A stretch of 36,805 nucleotides of DNA from a virus. The notes below the pieces were generated by a model. It saw nothing but the letters and a program-made list of their open reading frames with translations. It had not been told where the DNA came from and searched no databases. Of this stretch, positions 1-8,907 are shown in pieces (the first letter of the stretch is position 1; every line of letters begins with the position of its first letter). A program made the position numbers and the translations under genes. The DNA lies in IMG/VR virus record IMGVR_UViG_3300017917_000441, positions 1 to 36,805 of that record. One strand, given 5' to 3'.

Positions 1-3000
1 AGCTTTACCAAACATACCGTATGCAGTTGAGTTTGGACTGGTTATCTGCTGTTGCTGCACGTAAATGCTGAGACCTAGATCATCAAGCAAGGCGCTATCG
101 GTAGCAGTGATCTTGAGCTTATTAAGGGCGATCAGGCTATCAGTTGATATGGTCAACGCATTGTTTTCGCTGCTAGCAGACACACCCGGAATATTAGACT
201 CGTTAATGACTAACGTTATAGTGTCTAGGTCGTCGCCGTTCTGTATCTCAACCCAGCTATCATTTATTATCAAGTAAGCTGAGACGCTTGCAGTTGGGTT
301 AGTGACCGTGCCTGTTATCGTTCCGTAGAATCTACCCTGGTTGACGAATCTAAATACGCTTCCGGCATTTACCTTGTCGCTTCCTACGTCTTCAGACGGT
401 GCACCTATGTAGACTGAGCAGTTGCTTGGGCACATCTTTATGCTGTAACCAAAGTTTGCACCAGCTTCTGGAACATCAGCAGTCAATCTCGCAGTTTCTA
501 CGATTTGATTGTTTTCAATGACGATCTGCGATCCTACTATCGGAGCATCGATGAACAAGACGTCACCGGAGGACACAGTATATTCACCTATGCCGTAGCC
601 TGTTTCAAGTATCACTAACTCGCCTTCTACGTAAGTGCGTGGCAAGCTTGGATTATAAAAATCTGGAGATGCTGTGTTATCTAGTATGTTTGCAGTGAAC
701 AAGCTAGTGTTGCCATCAGCTGCATAGTATATCGCAGTCCTATCGTAGACATATGCTGCACCTGCATTTGCACGAGCATTGACTGTCTTGTTAGGTGCGC
801 CTACCAGCAATCTCCTACCATCTTCCGTAAAATCTAAGCTAGCGCCAAATCGATCACCTGTAGTATTGTCACTAGATGTAAACGCTTCGACCAATTCATA
901 GTATGATCTCTGATCAACTACAACGGTTTCGTCATCTGCAGGTGCAACCATCAAGGTAATCGAATCACCAGACACTGTGAAATCTCTGAATGGTATCAGC
1001 AGGACACCTTCTACAGAAACTTTTAGCTGATATGGGCTAGTAACGCCTGCGCTGTCACCTGTTAGCGTAAAGGTATCAGTGCTGCCATCACCAACGAACT
1101 CTTGCGTTGGCGTGCCCCTGGATACAGTGATCTCGATCTGCACGTCTGAAGAAGGCACATCGCTGAATACTACCGCACCAAGGTTTAGATCCCAGTTTAT
1201 GGTGCTGCCATCCAATGCAATCTGCGGAAGATCCTCACCGTCGACTGCAACCTTGACCGAGTTAACATCCTGAGGAGATGCTGCTAGACCAGTTAGCAAG
1301 AACGATACCGTAGATCCATCACCAGCAAATGACTGCGTGTATGGAGGTAACGATACTTTTTCCCTGAGCTGATACAGATAAACATAACCACCATCTATGT
1401 CTGGTTGTCCAATAGCTAACCATGCACCGTCATCGCTCTGTGCGATGGCACTACCAAAGTTACCACCAACATCTAGATCGTAAGGCGGTATGACCTGCTC
1501 TGTTATGAAGCTGCCGTTGACTTCAGATGTCTTGACTATGAAGACATATCCAGTGCTGCTGTTGCTACCTGGTGCAGCGATGACTCCGAATCCGTTGCTG
1601 CTAACAGCCACAGATTGTCCAAATTGCGAGATACCTGTGCTGGCCGGCGCAATGATGACATCGGCTGCTAGGTTTTCGCTGCCTTCGAGGAACTTGTAAG
1701 AGTAAACCTTCTGATCGCCTGGTTGTCCGACTAACAAGAACTTGTTGTTGTTATCAGTGTCTAAGCTGTCACCAAACGCACCGTTGATCGTAGCAGCAGG
1801 ACTGATGATTAAGCTAGCAGGATCAAATGGATAAAAATTACCTGCGTTAGAATATATCTGCTTTTTCTCGTAGACTGTCCAACCTTGCTCAGTTACGTTA
1901 TCGATGAAAAGCTTGTCTCCGGTCTTCCATCCGGTTACTGGTTCAGTTCCTGCTACCTCTGAGCTGTTGTCATATCTAAAGCTATTCAGCTTATAGAACT
2001 GACCTGAGAGCTTGATCTCAGGCACCGATGCAAAGTTAGTAACGACATTTACCGTGGTGTTGCTTATCACTGAGTCAACACGATAGAATCCGCTGTAAGA
2101 AGGTGTATTGTTGCTAGTCTTGATGAAGAAATAGTCACCTACCGATAATCCATGATTACCGTTCATCTTGATGGTAGCAAGACCAACGCGATTGATGCTG
2201 ATGCTTCTTAATCTGATGCCTGTCTCAGATATCCTCAGTATGTCCCAGAGATTGTTCTGATTGCTAGCCACCCATATGTAATCTCCGCTTCCAGCTTGAG
2301 AAGCATCAATGGTAGTATTCATGGTAGCTAAAGTAGGTGACGTATAATCTACGTCATCTAAAAGAGCATAACCTGCTGATGGGAGATCGGTTGGCAAGCT
2401 ATCAACTGATCTTGTTTTCAACCAATCCTTGTTCCATGGCTGAGATTTGACCCATATGTCATTCCTTTTATAGCTGTATATGCCGTCAGTAGGTTGATCG
2501 TTGTCAGCTAAGAATTCTATTACGATTGGATCTCTGTTAGCAGCAGTCTCATCAAGGTTGATCTGCAATAGCTCTCTGTTACCATAAGCGCCGTATTGAC
2601 CAGCCCTGACCGCCCATTCTTCAAAGTAATTCACCGTGCCATCAAAGTTATCTAGCTTAGCACGCAGAAGCTTATCAAGGCTATTCTTTGAGCCTTTCTG
2701 CGTGATCATTCCCTGATAGAACTTGGCCTGGCTCGTATCGCTGATCTGTAGATCTTCAAAATAGTTACGTGGACGAAGACCAATCAATCCCTTGCCTAGC
2801 CTATCTGCATCTAGCTCGAGATTAACTGCATCAATGTCATAGTATGACTTGCTTAGGCCAGCACGATTAGCAAGATTTGGCAGCAAGCCTTTCTTGACTT
2901 GTGTGTAATCGCTCTTTAACCAAACCTTGAAGTCAAATTCTGCACTGCCAGGTATGTTTTCGCTTGCAGTCCAATATGCATTCTTAAACAGGACTATCTC

Positions 3001-6000
3001 GCCCTTGTAGTAGTTCTTGCCCTGTTGCCATTCTTCGATGTTGTCATCGTTGATTATGAAGCCAGCAGCACTAAAGCTACCATCCCAGTCGCCCGTCTTG
3101 AATCCAGTCAACTTGAGCCTGTACTGCCTTGCACCTATCTTAGGATCATATATCACGTCGGCGAATCTAGTAAAGTTGTTAATGACCATGACGTGTTCAT
3201 AAGACACGACGTCGATATCTAGCAGATAAATTCCTACATTATCGTTTGTTTCTAGGCTAAACAGTCTGCCTTTTCTGCTTACCTGATAGTTCTCAGATCG
3301 CAGTATCTTGAAGTCTTCTGACAGGACTCTGCTGCCAGAAATCCTGTTCGTGAGTCCATCAACAACACCTAGATCTGATTGGAAATTGATCTTGCTGCCT
3401 ACAGGGCTGATGCTGATAGCTACATCCTGATCCCATCCCTGCTGCACATAGAACATGAACTCTCTTGCAGCGAGATCCCAGTCCTTGTAGAAAGCAGCAT
3501 CTTCATCTAGCTTATCTATGAATAAGAAGCCCTTTGAAGTGAGCCATCTACCGTAGCTGATCAAGAAGTCAACTACCTGCTCTACAGATAGGAATTCAGT
3601 GCCGTAAGGCACATCTACCAAGTAGCCGGTACCGTCTAGATATTTGGTAGCAGTTAGCCCGCCTACCTTTATCTGGTCTCTCCTTCCAGAAGTTGAGCTA
3701 GTTTCTATGGTAAAGTACGGACTGTTATCATCGTAACCATTCACGCTGTATCCTTCAGCAGTCTTGGTAACGATGACACCACTGTATGATATGGTAGTGA
3801 GCGGCGCGCTCTTGTTGATCACGAGCTGATAATCTTCATCAGGCACGGTCACGCTAGCGTTGGTGCTGCCAGGGCTTGCTTGATCAGCATATATCTTGAG
3901 ATACTTCTTATCAGTATAGCCGCCAACCTTGTAGGCTAGCTGCACGTTAAGGTTCCTAAGCTTATCACCAACTGCTATCGATCTATCTAGTCCCAATGAC
4001 ACTGCATATTCTGTCACATAAGACCATATACCATGGGATCTATAGATCTCGCCAGTCGTTGGATCAATCTCGCCATGCACGAGCGTCTGGGCTAGCTTTC
4101 TGAGGCCAGTGTCCTTGTAAACCCACTGCGTGTTATCTGGGCCAAACTCCTTGGCGACCTGCCTATTTCTATCTAAGTTAGCTCCAAAATATTCTGCTGG
4201 ATGCATCAGTGCCATAGCTATCTGCAGGACGAAAGGATATTCTGAGCTCTGCTTCCATGCTGTTTCGACAGGACCGCCGTCGCCAAACTTATATTGTCCG
4301 CTGACGTCTAGGCTGTTATAGTCCTTGACTATGCAGTCAAGAGGGCTAAGTGTTTCACCTGATTCGTTCACAGGTATGATGTTTATCAAACCTGGACGCT
4401 TGTATCTTTCATCAATGCCTTGCCTGTCGCCATCTACTATTCTACCTGCTTCTAGATCATCCCACAGAACCTTGTTACCCCTAGTGTAAGGTGCCTCACC
4501 ATAGTAGTACACCCACCAGTCTGGACGCTGGCTAAAGCCTAGCATCTCCCAAGGTCTGAGTTGAGGTGCGTCAGTGTCAAAGTAATGCTTGTAGATTCCT
4601 CTCCAATAAGCAGCGGGCATTGGAGCACTGTCGACCCTGCTGGTCGTCCTAGAATAGTTCCAGGTATAAGCATCGTTGCTATCAAAGTTAGAAAGATCGC
4701 TAGCACCAAGGCCGTTCTTGCCTAACCATGCATTAAACCTTGTGCTTAGTATCTGATCAAACTCTGCCTTGCTGTATTCTGTGTTCCTAAACGCGCCTGG
4801 TAGATAGCTCCTTATGTCAAAGAGAGCATCATCATGATTTACTTTTAGATTATTGTAAACCCTGCGCTCGTACTCAAGCAAGATCTCGTCTCTGTGGTCA
4901 CCAAACAGAGCAGTCAAGCTACCATCGTGTCCTCTTAGGACTTGGCGAGGATTAGCATCGTGGCCGTCTGTTATGATCATTGGCGTGTAAGCTTGATGCA
5001 GTCCAAGTTTGGTAGGAGTAGGCGGTATGAAGCTACCGTCAGTTGATCTATATTCTCTTATCGTTATCACGTCGCCTGTGTTTACGATAAGCTCGCTCTT
5101 GTTGAAGAAGTCAGTAGGATCAGCCGGTATGAGCTCGACCACAGGTTGATCAGGTATGAACCTATATTCCCTGTCCTTGATCAGCAGTTGGTTGTTCTTA
5201 TAGACCGTGATCGCCTTGTCAGATGCATTAACATCATCATATATGTCAGTGATGTCAAACTTGAGTAGATCAGCTGGTCGAACCACATAGGTCAACCTGT
5301 TAAAGTCTTGTCCAAAGCCTATCATATCGCTGTAGTAATATGGGAACAGCTGGTTCTTGCTGATGACCAGCTCTTGCATGATTTCATCTAGGCTAAGAAC
5401 AGGATCTAGAGGATTGGTTAGAGGCATCGAATATGCCAATTCAAGCAGCTTATTCTTGAATCTTACGTATTCTCTGTGAGCAAGATCCATGCTAGCAACG
5501 AAATTGACCTGTGCATCATTGAACAAGAGATTAGCAAGATGCGTCTGTCCTAGATTCTGTACTATCTTTCCGCCGTATCTCTTGACATCACCAAGGTCGC
5601 GACTGTTGTTCTTTCCGATGTAATCACCAACAAACCCAGGAGCAGTCTCGAAAACAGAAATGATGTGGCTTCTCATCTGTCCTAGCGTGAATGATCCTAG
5701 CTCATCATTGAACGGATTAAATTCGAGATTGGTAGGTACTTCGAACACAGAATTAGAGTTAGACCTTGTGGATCTAATCTTGATGTCGATCTTGTCTCCC
5801 ACTGCTAGATCGTTGTCTAACAGTAAGTATCCCTGTCCACCTTCTATCTGTATGTCAAACAATGATTGGTTCAATGAAGCATTGTTGATGCTGATCAACA
5901 AGTTGTCTAGCTCTACGAATCCGTTAGCACTGTATGGAAGAACGTTTAATGGGAACAAGTTCTTCTGATAATCAGTAGCAACATAAGTCTGTAATTGATA

Positions 6001-8907
6001 CTGCCCTGTGTTGCCTTCTTTCTCTTGCCATTGATTGCGATACTCTACAGAACCATCATCAAGATTGCGTGGAATCTTGCTGCCAGCAATAGATTTAGAT
6101 AGTGTCTTGCTGCCTGACCTATAGTTGAACGAACCAGAAGTGAGATAATCTGAGAACAGTATGTCGCCTACATTGTTTACTGTCCTGTACTTTAGTTTGA
6201 TTCCTAATTCTGGATCTACTGTGCCTGATGTTCCTTCTTGGTATCCAAATATCTTAGTACCAAAGAAATCGCTTAGTGGATATTCCACAGGATCGATCAA
6301 CGATGTTTCGTTGACGTCGACTAAGTGGAACAGAGGAGCTTGATTTCGCTGTAGCTTGTTCTGTCCTGATACCCAGTTTTCACCTGTATAATAGAATTGC
6401 TTTCCTTTGAAACTAAGGCCTTCTAACACTACTACAGTTTCGCCTTCGTCTACGTTATCGTCGACCAACTCTAAGTGTATCTGTGTCTCATACTTTAACA
6501 ATGCAGTGACATTAGAGCCTGCTGGAGGTATAGCGCCTACAAAGACCAACGTGTCGTTGTTTTGTATAGAATACTGATAGATGGTATCGTTTGAATCAAC
6601 GCCGTCGATCAATAGTCTGAAATTCAATGTGTCATAGACATCAAATCCAAGGTAATAAGAACTAGTGCTAGGATCAGTGATTATGCCTGTGCTTCTAGAA
6701 TCAGTGTCGCTCTGTGGCTTGATCCAGTTGACCTTCCAAACCTTGTCCTTAACGTCTGGATCTCTGTCTGCTGCAAATATGACCGTCATTCCAGGAACCA
6801 GAGGAACGCCATCTACTAGATAGCTAGATATTCCTTCGTTGTCTGCTCTAACCGGCTTGCCTTCAACTTGGCTTAGTGCATCAGTGGTCGTGAGGTCCAT
6901 GACCGTCACAGGATCTTTAGCTTTCTTTCCGAAGTCGTGTAGCTGTAGATCTGGAATGAACTCGATGATTGGTCGCTTGGCTCTTGACTCATAATCTAAA
7001 GTTGGTACTGTATTGTTGTATGATCCTGTGTCTCTGAGAACGTCCTCATGGAACCATCTGTTTATCCTAGACCATGCGTTGCTATCACGGCTTGCACGAT
7101 TGATGAGGATGTATTCCTTGTCAACTGCGCCTGTGACTGATTGGTCTAGCGTGCCTTGATCAAATCCTACAGTATCAAAAGGTGTAGATATGCTGCTTAG
7201 GTATGTTTCAGGTGTTACGAGAGTTGTTTCTGGCACCAGCCTGATACCTGTGCCAACGCCTTCTACGTAATACTTGTTACCTTTGAAAGATTCAGGAGAT
7301 ATGTCACCAGAGAACTCAACCTTAAGTCCGTTGGTAAATCTAACACCGTTAGGACTCGTGAATTCTTTAGCACCAATGATTGATTCATCAACATATATGA
7401 TGTTACCAGCGTCTTGATCGATCAGTTCGATAACGCCTTGAACATTAGGATCAATGCTGTCTTGATAATAAAGCACATCAAGATTAGCTGTCAGGTTCCT
7501 TATTAATTCTAGACCTTCTAGGCTATTGTATATCTCTCTGTTACCGTAGCTTATGCCTTCTAGTATTTCAATCTTGGTGTTAACCGGCACATCAAGATCA
7601 GGGACTAGCTTGATCAACCCGTCTGAAGTGATATTGATCCTAAAGCTTCCTGATCTATTTGCTTCTGGTACGTTATCACCCCTGTCGTAATTGAACGTAT
7701 CAAAAGGTATGTCGTCTGAGTCAAACGGTGAAGGATCATACCAGTTATCTAGATCATCAAAGATCTCAAGATTGCTGGTAGTAAAAGTCCTGCCTGTCAC
7801 AAAGGTGCTGAGCACTCTATATAAAGCAGAACCGTAAGTTACTAAGTCACCCTCTGCAAACTGTGTGAAAGGTTGCCAAGCTTGTGGTGTAGAATCCCTA
7901 GCTGGATCTGGAAGGAAGACTACGGTCTTGTTGTCGACGAACCTGCCGCCATCTATTCCGCCATATGTTTCGAGGACTTCGTCATACTTCTTGTACTGTA
8001 AATCAGTATATCTTAGCAATCTATTTTTCCTAGAACTGATTGCTACAAAGTTAGCACTGCCTATCTTTTCCATGGCAATGTAGAAATCTTGTGCGTTCTT
8101 TGCCGGCACGTTGAACGTGACTGTGCCTACTTCTGCACCGTTGTTCTCGACGCCAAAAACGTCTCTGACAAACAAGTTGTTCTGCCATGGTTCGCTCTCA
8201 GACAAGCCAGGCTTGGTCTGTATGAAGAACCCGTGACCAATCTGGTCCAAGCGGAAGTTATATGTGCCGCCACGAGCTAATCTCAAGCGAGGATTTGGAG
8301 TGTTGCCCACATGGCTAAATTTATAGCCATCGTTCCTAACCCTGATGGTAGGATTGAGGCTGACGCCGAATCCAATAGTATCAAAGTTATTAGATTCAAA
8401 AGTTCCGTCAACGACTTCATAGATGCTTGGTTGTGCAACATCTATGTCTAGATTGTTAGGTATAGGCACAGCATAAACAGACACAGGATCTGGGCCGTTT
8501 GGTAACCAATAATAGCTAGCAAAGTTTGCAAACTTATCATAATCAAACAATCCATCATAGCTGTACTGCTTGGCACGGAACAACCTAGAATGATCGTTGA
8601 CCTTTGCACCTAAGCTAGATAACCTGTCAATGAGATCCTGATAGGTTGAGACAAACTTTATCTTGTCTCGCACGTCCTTGAAAACCGTGCTAGGTTCTAG
8701 CTGGTAATCCTGCCTGAGGTCAGTTGACTCTTCGATGTATCCATCGCTCGTCCTGTATTGAGGCGCAAACTTCCTACCAATATATCCATCTAATCTCTTG
8801 AGCTCTGGCTCAGAGATCAGCTGATCCATAGTAGCTGTCAATAGCTTGTCATTGACATCTGTTCTGAATACGCTTGGTAGGAATTCAAGGCTACGCCTAT
8901 ATGCCAT
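1..8907 (-). CDS. Giant baseplate/tail structural protein, 3' end outside window
   Basis: An uninterrupted frame runs from ATG at 8907 to the left edge: 2969 codons, with the C-terminus missing. The start overlaps the gp6 stop by one base (TAATG), so the two are translationally coupled in the baseplate operon. The N-terminus (MAYRRSLEFLPSVFRTD) is of the type I associate with very large virion proteins next to gp6 in marine T4-like phages; this is recalled, not searched. Residues 1-2300 look like a long series of beta-rich modules without a catalytic motif I recognise. From about residue 2370 there are five FG-GAP-like repeats (FG...VGQPG, FG...AAPGS, FG...IGQPD, FG...VGAPN, FG...IGAPS), interrupted by two modules containing F-x-GDGST and LTG. 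By position it could replace T4 gp7 or other wedge/fibre proteins. The virion role is well supported; the exact role is unknown. Confidence 0.85.
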   Translation of the reverse strand, partial: MAYRRSLEFLPSVFRTDVNDKLLTATMDQLISEPELKRLDGYIGRKFAPQYRTSDGYIEESTDLRQDYQLEPSTVFKDVRDKIKFVSTYQDLIDRLSSLGAKVNDHSRLFRAKQYSYDGLFDYDKFANFASYYWLPNGPDPVSVYAVPIPNNLDIDVAQPSIYEVVDGTFESNNFDTIGFGVSLNPTIRVRNDGYKFSHVGNTPNPRLRLARGGTYNFRLDQIGHGFFIQTKPGLSESEPWQNNLFVRDVFGVENNGAEVGTVTFNVPAKNAQDFYIAMEKIGSANFVAISSRKNRLLRYTDLQYKKYDEVLETYGGIDGGRFVDNKTVVFLPDPARDSTPQAWQPFTQFAEGDLVTYGSALYRVLSTFVTGRTFTTSNLEIFDDLDNWYDPSPFDSDDIPFDTFNYDRGDNVPEANRSGSFRINITSDGLIKLVPDLDVPVNTKIEILEGISYGNREIYNSLEGLELIRNLTANLDVLYYQDSIDPNVQGVIELIDQDAGNIIYVDESIIGAKEFTSPNGVRFTNGLKVEFSGDISPESFKGNKYYVEGVGTGIRLVPETTLVTPETYLSSISTPFDTVGFDQGTLDQSVTGAVDKEYILINRASRDSNAWSRINRWFHEDVLRDTGSYNNTVPTLDYESRAKRPIIEFIPDLQLHDFGKKAKDPVTVMDLTTTDALSQVEGKPVRADNEGISSYLVDGVPLVPGMTVIFAADRDPDVKDKVWKVNWIKPQSDTDSRSTGIITDPSTSSYYLGFDVYDTLNFRLLIDGVDSNDTIYQYSIQNNDTLVFVGAIPPAGSNVTALLKYETQIHLELVDDNVDEGETVVVLEGLSFKGKQFYYTGENWVSGQNKLQRNQAPLFHLVDVNETSLIDPVEYPLSDFFGTKIFGYQEGTSGTVDPELGIKLKYRTVNNVGDILFSDYLTSGSFNYRSGSKTLSKSIAGSKIPRNLDDGSVEYRNQWQEKEGNTGQYQLQTYVATDYQKNLFPLNVLPYSANGFVELDNLLISINNASLNQSLFDIQIEGGQGYLLLDNDLAVGDKIDIKIRSTRSNSNSVFEVPTNLEFNPFNDELGSFTLGQMRSHIISVFETAPGFVGDYIGKNNSRDLGDVKRYGGKIVQNLGQTHLANLLFNDAQVNFVASMDLAHREYVRFKNKLLELAYSMPLTNPLDPVLSLDEIMQELVISKNQLFPYYYSDMIGFGQDFNRLTYVVRPADLLKFDITDIYDDVNASDKAITVYKNNQLLIKDREYRFIPDQPVVELIPADPTDFFNKSELIVNTGDVITIREYRSTDGSFIPPTPTKLGLHQAYTPMIITDGHDANPRQVLRGHDGSLTALFGDHRDEILLEYERRVYNNLKVNHDDALFDIRSYLPGAFRNTEYSKAEFDQILSTRFNAWLGKNGLGASDLSNFDSNDAYTWNYSRTTSRVDSAPMPAAYWRGIYKHYFDTDAPQLRPWEMLGFSQRPDWWVYYYGEAPYTRGNKVLWDDLEAGRIVDGDRQGIDERYKRPGLINIIPVNESGETLSPLDCIVKDYNSLDVSGQYKFGDGGPVETAWKQSSEYPFVLQIAMALMHPAEYFGANLDRNRQVAKEFGPDNTQWVYKDTGLRKLAQTLVHGEIDPTTGEIYRSHGIWSYVTEYAVSLGLDRSIAVGDKLRNLNVQLAYKVGGYTDKKYLKIYADQASPGSTNASVTVPDEDYQLVINKSAPLTTISYSGVIVTKTAEGYSVNGYDDNSPYFTIETSSTSGRRDQIKVGGLTATKYLDGTGYLVDVPYGTEFLSVEQVVDFLISYGRWLTSKGFLFIDKLDEDAAFYKDWDLAAREFMFYVQQGWDQDVAISISPVGSKINFQSDLGVVDGLTNRISGSRVLSEDFKILRSENYQVSRKGRLFSLETNDNVGIYLLDIDVVSYEHVMVINNFTRFADVIYDPKIGARQYRLKLTGFKTGDWDGSFSAAGFIINDDNIEEWQQGKNYYKGEIVLFKNAYWTASENIPGSAEFDFKVWLKSDYTQVKKGLLPNLANRAGLSKSYYDIDAVNLELDADRLGKGLIGLRPRNYFEDLQISDTSQAKFYQGMITQKGSKNSLDKLLRAKLDNFDGTVNYFEEWAVRAGQYGAYGNRELLQINLDETAANRDPIVIEFLADNDQPTDGIYSYKRNDIWVKSQPWNKDWLKTRSVDSLPTDLPSAGYALLDDVDYTSPTLATMNTTIDASQAGSGDYIWVASNQNNLWDILRISETGIRLRSISINRVGLATIKMNGNHGLSVGDYFFIKTSNNTPSYSGFYRVDSVISNTTVNVVTNFASVPEIKLSGQFYKLNSFRYDNSSEVAGTEPVTGWKTGDKLFIDNVTEQGWTVYEKKQIYSNAGNFYPFDPASLIISPAATINGAFGDSLDTDNNNKFLLVGQPGDQKVYSYKFLEGSENLAADVIIAPASTGISQFGQSVAVSSNGFGVIAAPGSNSSTGYVFIVKTSEVNGSFITEQVIPPYDLDVGGNFGSAIAQSDDGAWLAIGQPDIDGGYVYLYQLREKVSLPPYTQSFAGDGSTVSFLLTGLAASPQDVNSVKVAVDGEDLPQIALDGSTINWDLNLGAVVFSDVPSSDVQIEITVSRGTPTQEFVGDGSTDTFTLTGDSAGVTSPYQLKVSVEGVLLIPFRDFTVSGDSITLMVAPADDETVVVDQRSYYELVEAFTSSDNTTGDRFGASLDFTEDGRRLLVGAPNKTVNARANAGAAYVYDRTAIYYAADGNTSLFTANILDNTASPDFYNPSLPRTYVEGELVILETGYGIGEYTVSSGDVLFIDAPIVGSQIVIENNQIVETARLTADVPEAGANFGYSIKMCPSNCSVYIGAPSEDVGSDKVNAGSVFRFVNQGRFYGTITGTVTNPTASVSAYLIINDSWVEIQNGDDLDTITLVINESNIPGVSASSENNALTISTDSLIALNKLKITATDSALLDDLGLSIYVQQQQITSPNSTAYGMFGKA
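395..1795 (-). repeat. FG-GAP-like repeat cluster in the giant tail protein
   Basis: Five copies of a pattern FG-x(3)-hydrophobic-x(6-8)-hydrophobic(2-3)-G/A-x-P occur at about nt 1795-1730, 1630-1565, 1465-1400, 855-795 and 460-395. They correspond to roughly residues 2370, 2427, 2482, 2685 and 2817. The first three are evenly spaced at about 55-57 residues, as expected for blades of an integrin-alpha-type beta-propeller. The last two follow an insertion. The canonical calcium loop (DxDxDG) is degenerate: SDDG and TEDG remain in copies 3 and 4. The repeats diverge at DNA level, so this is a protein repeat and not a DNA repeat. Confidence 0.6.
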
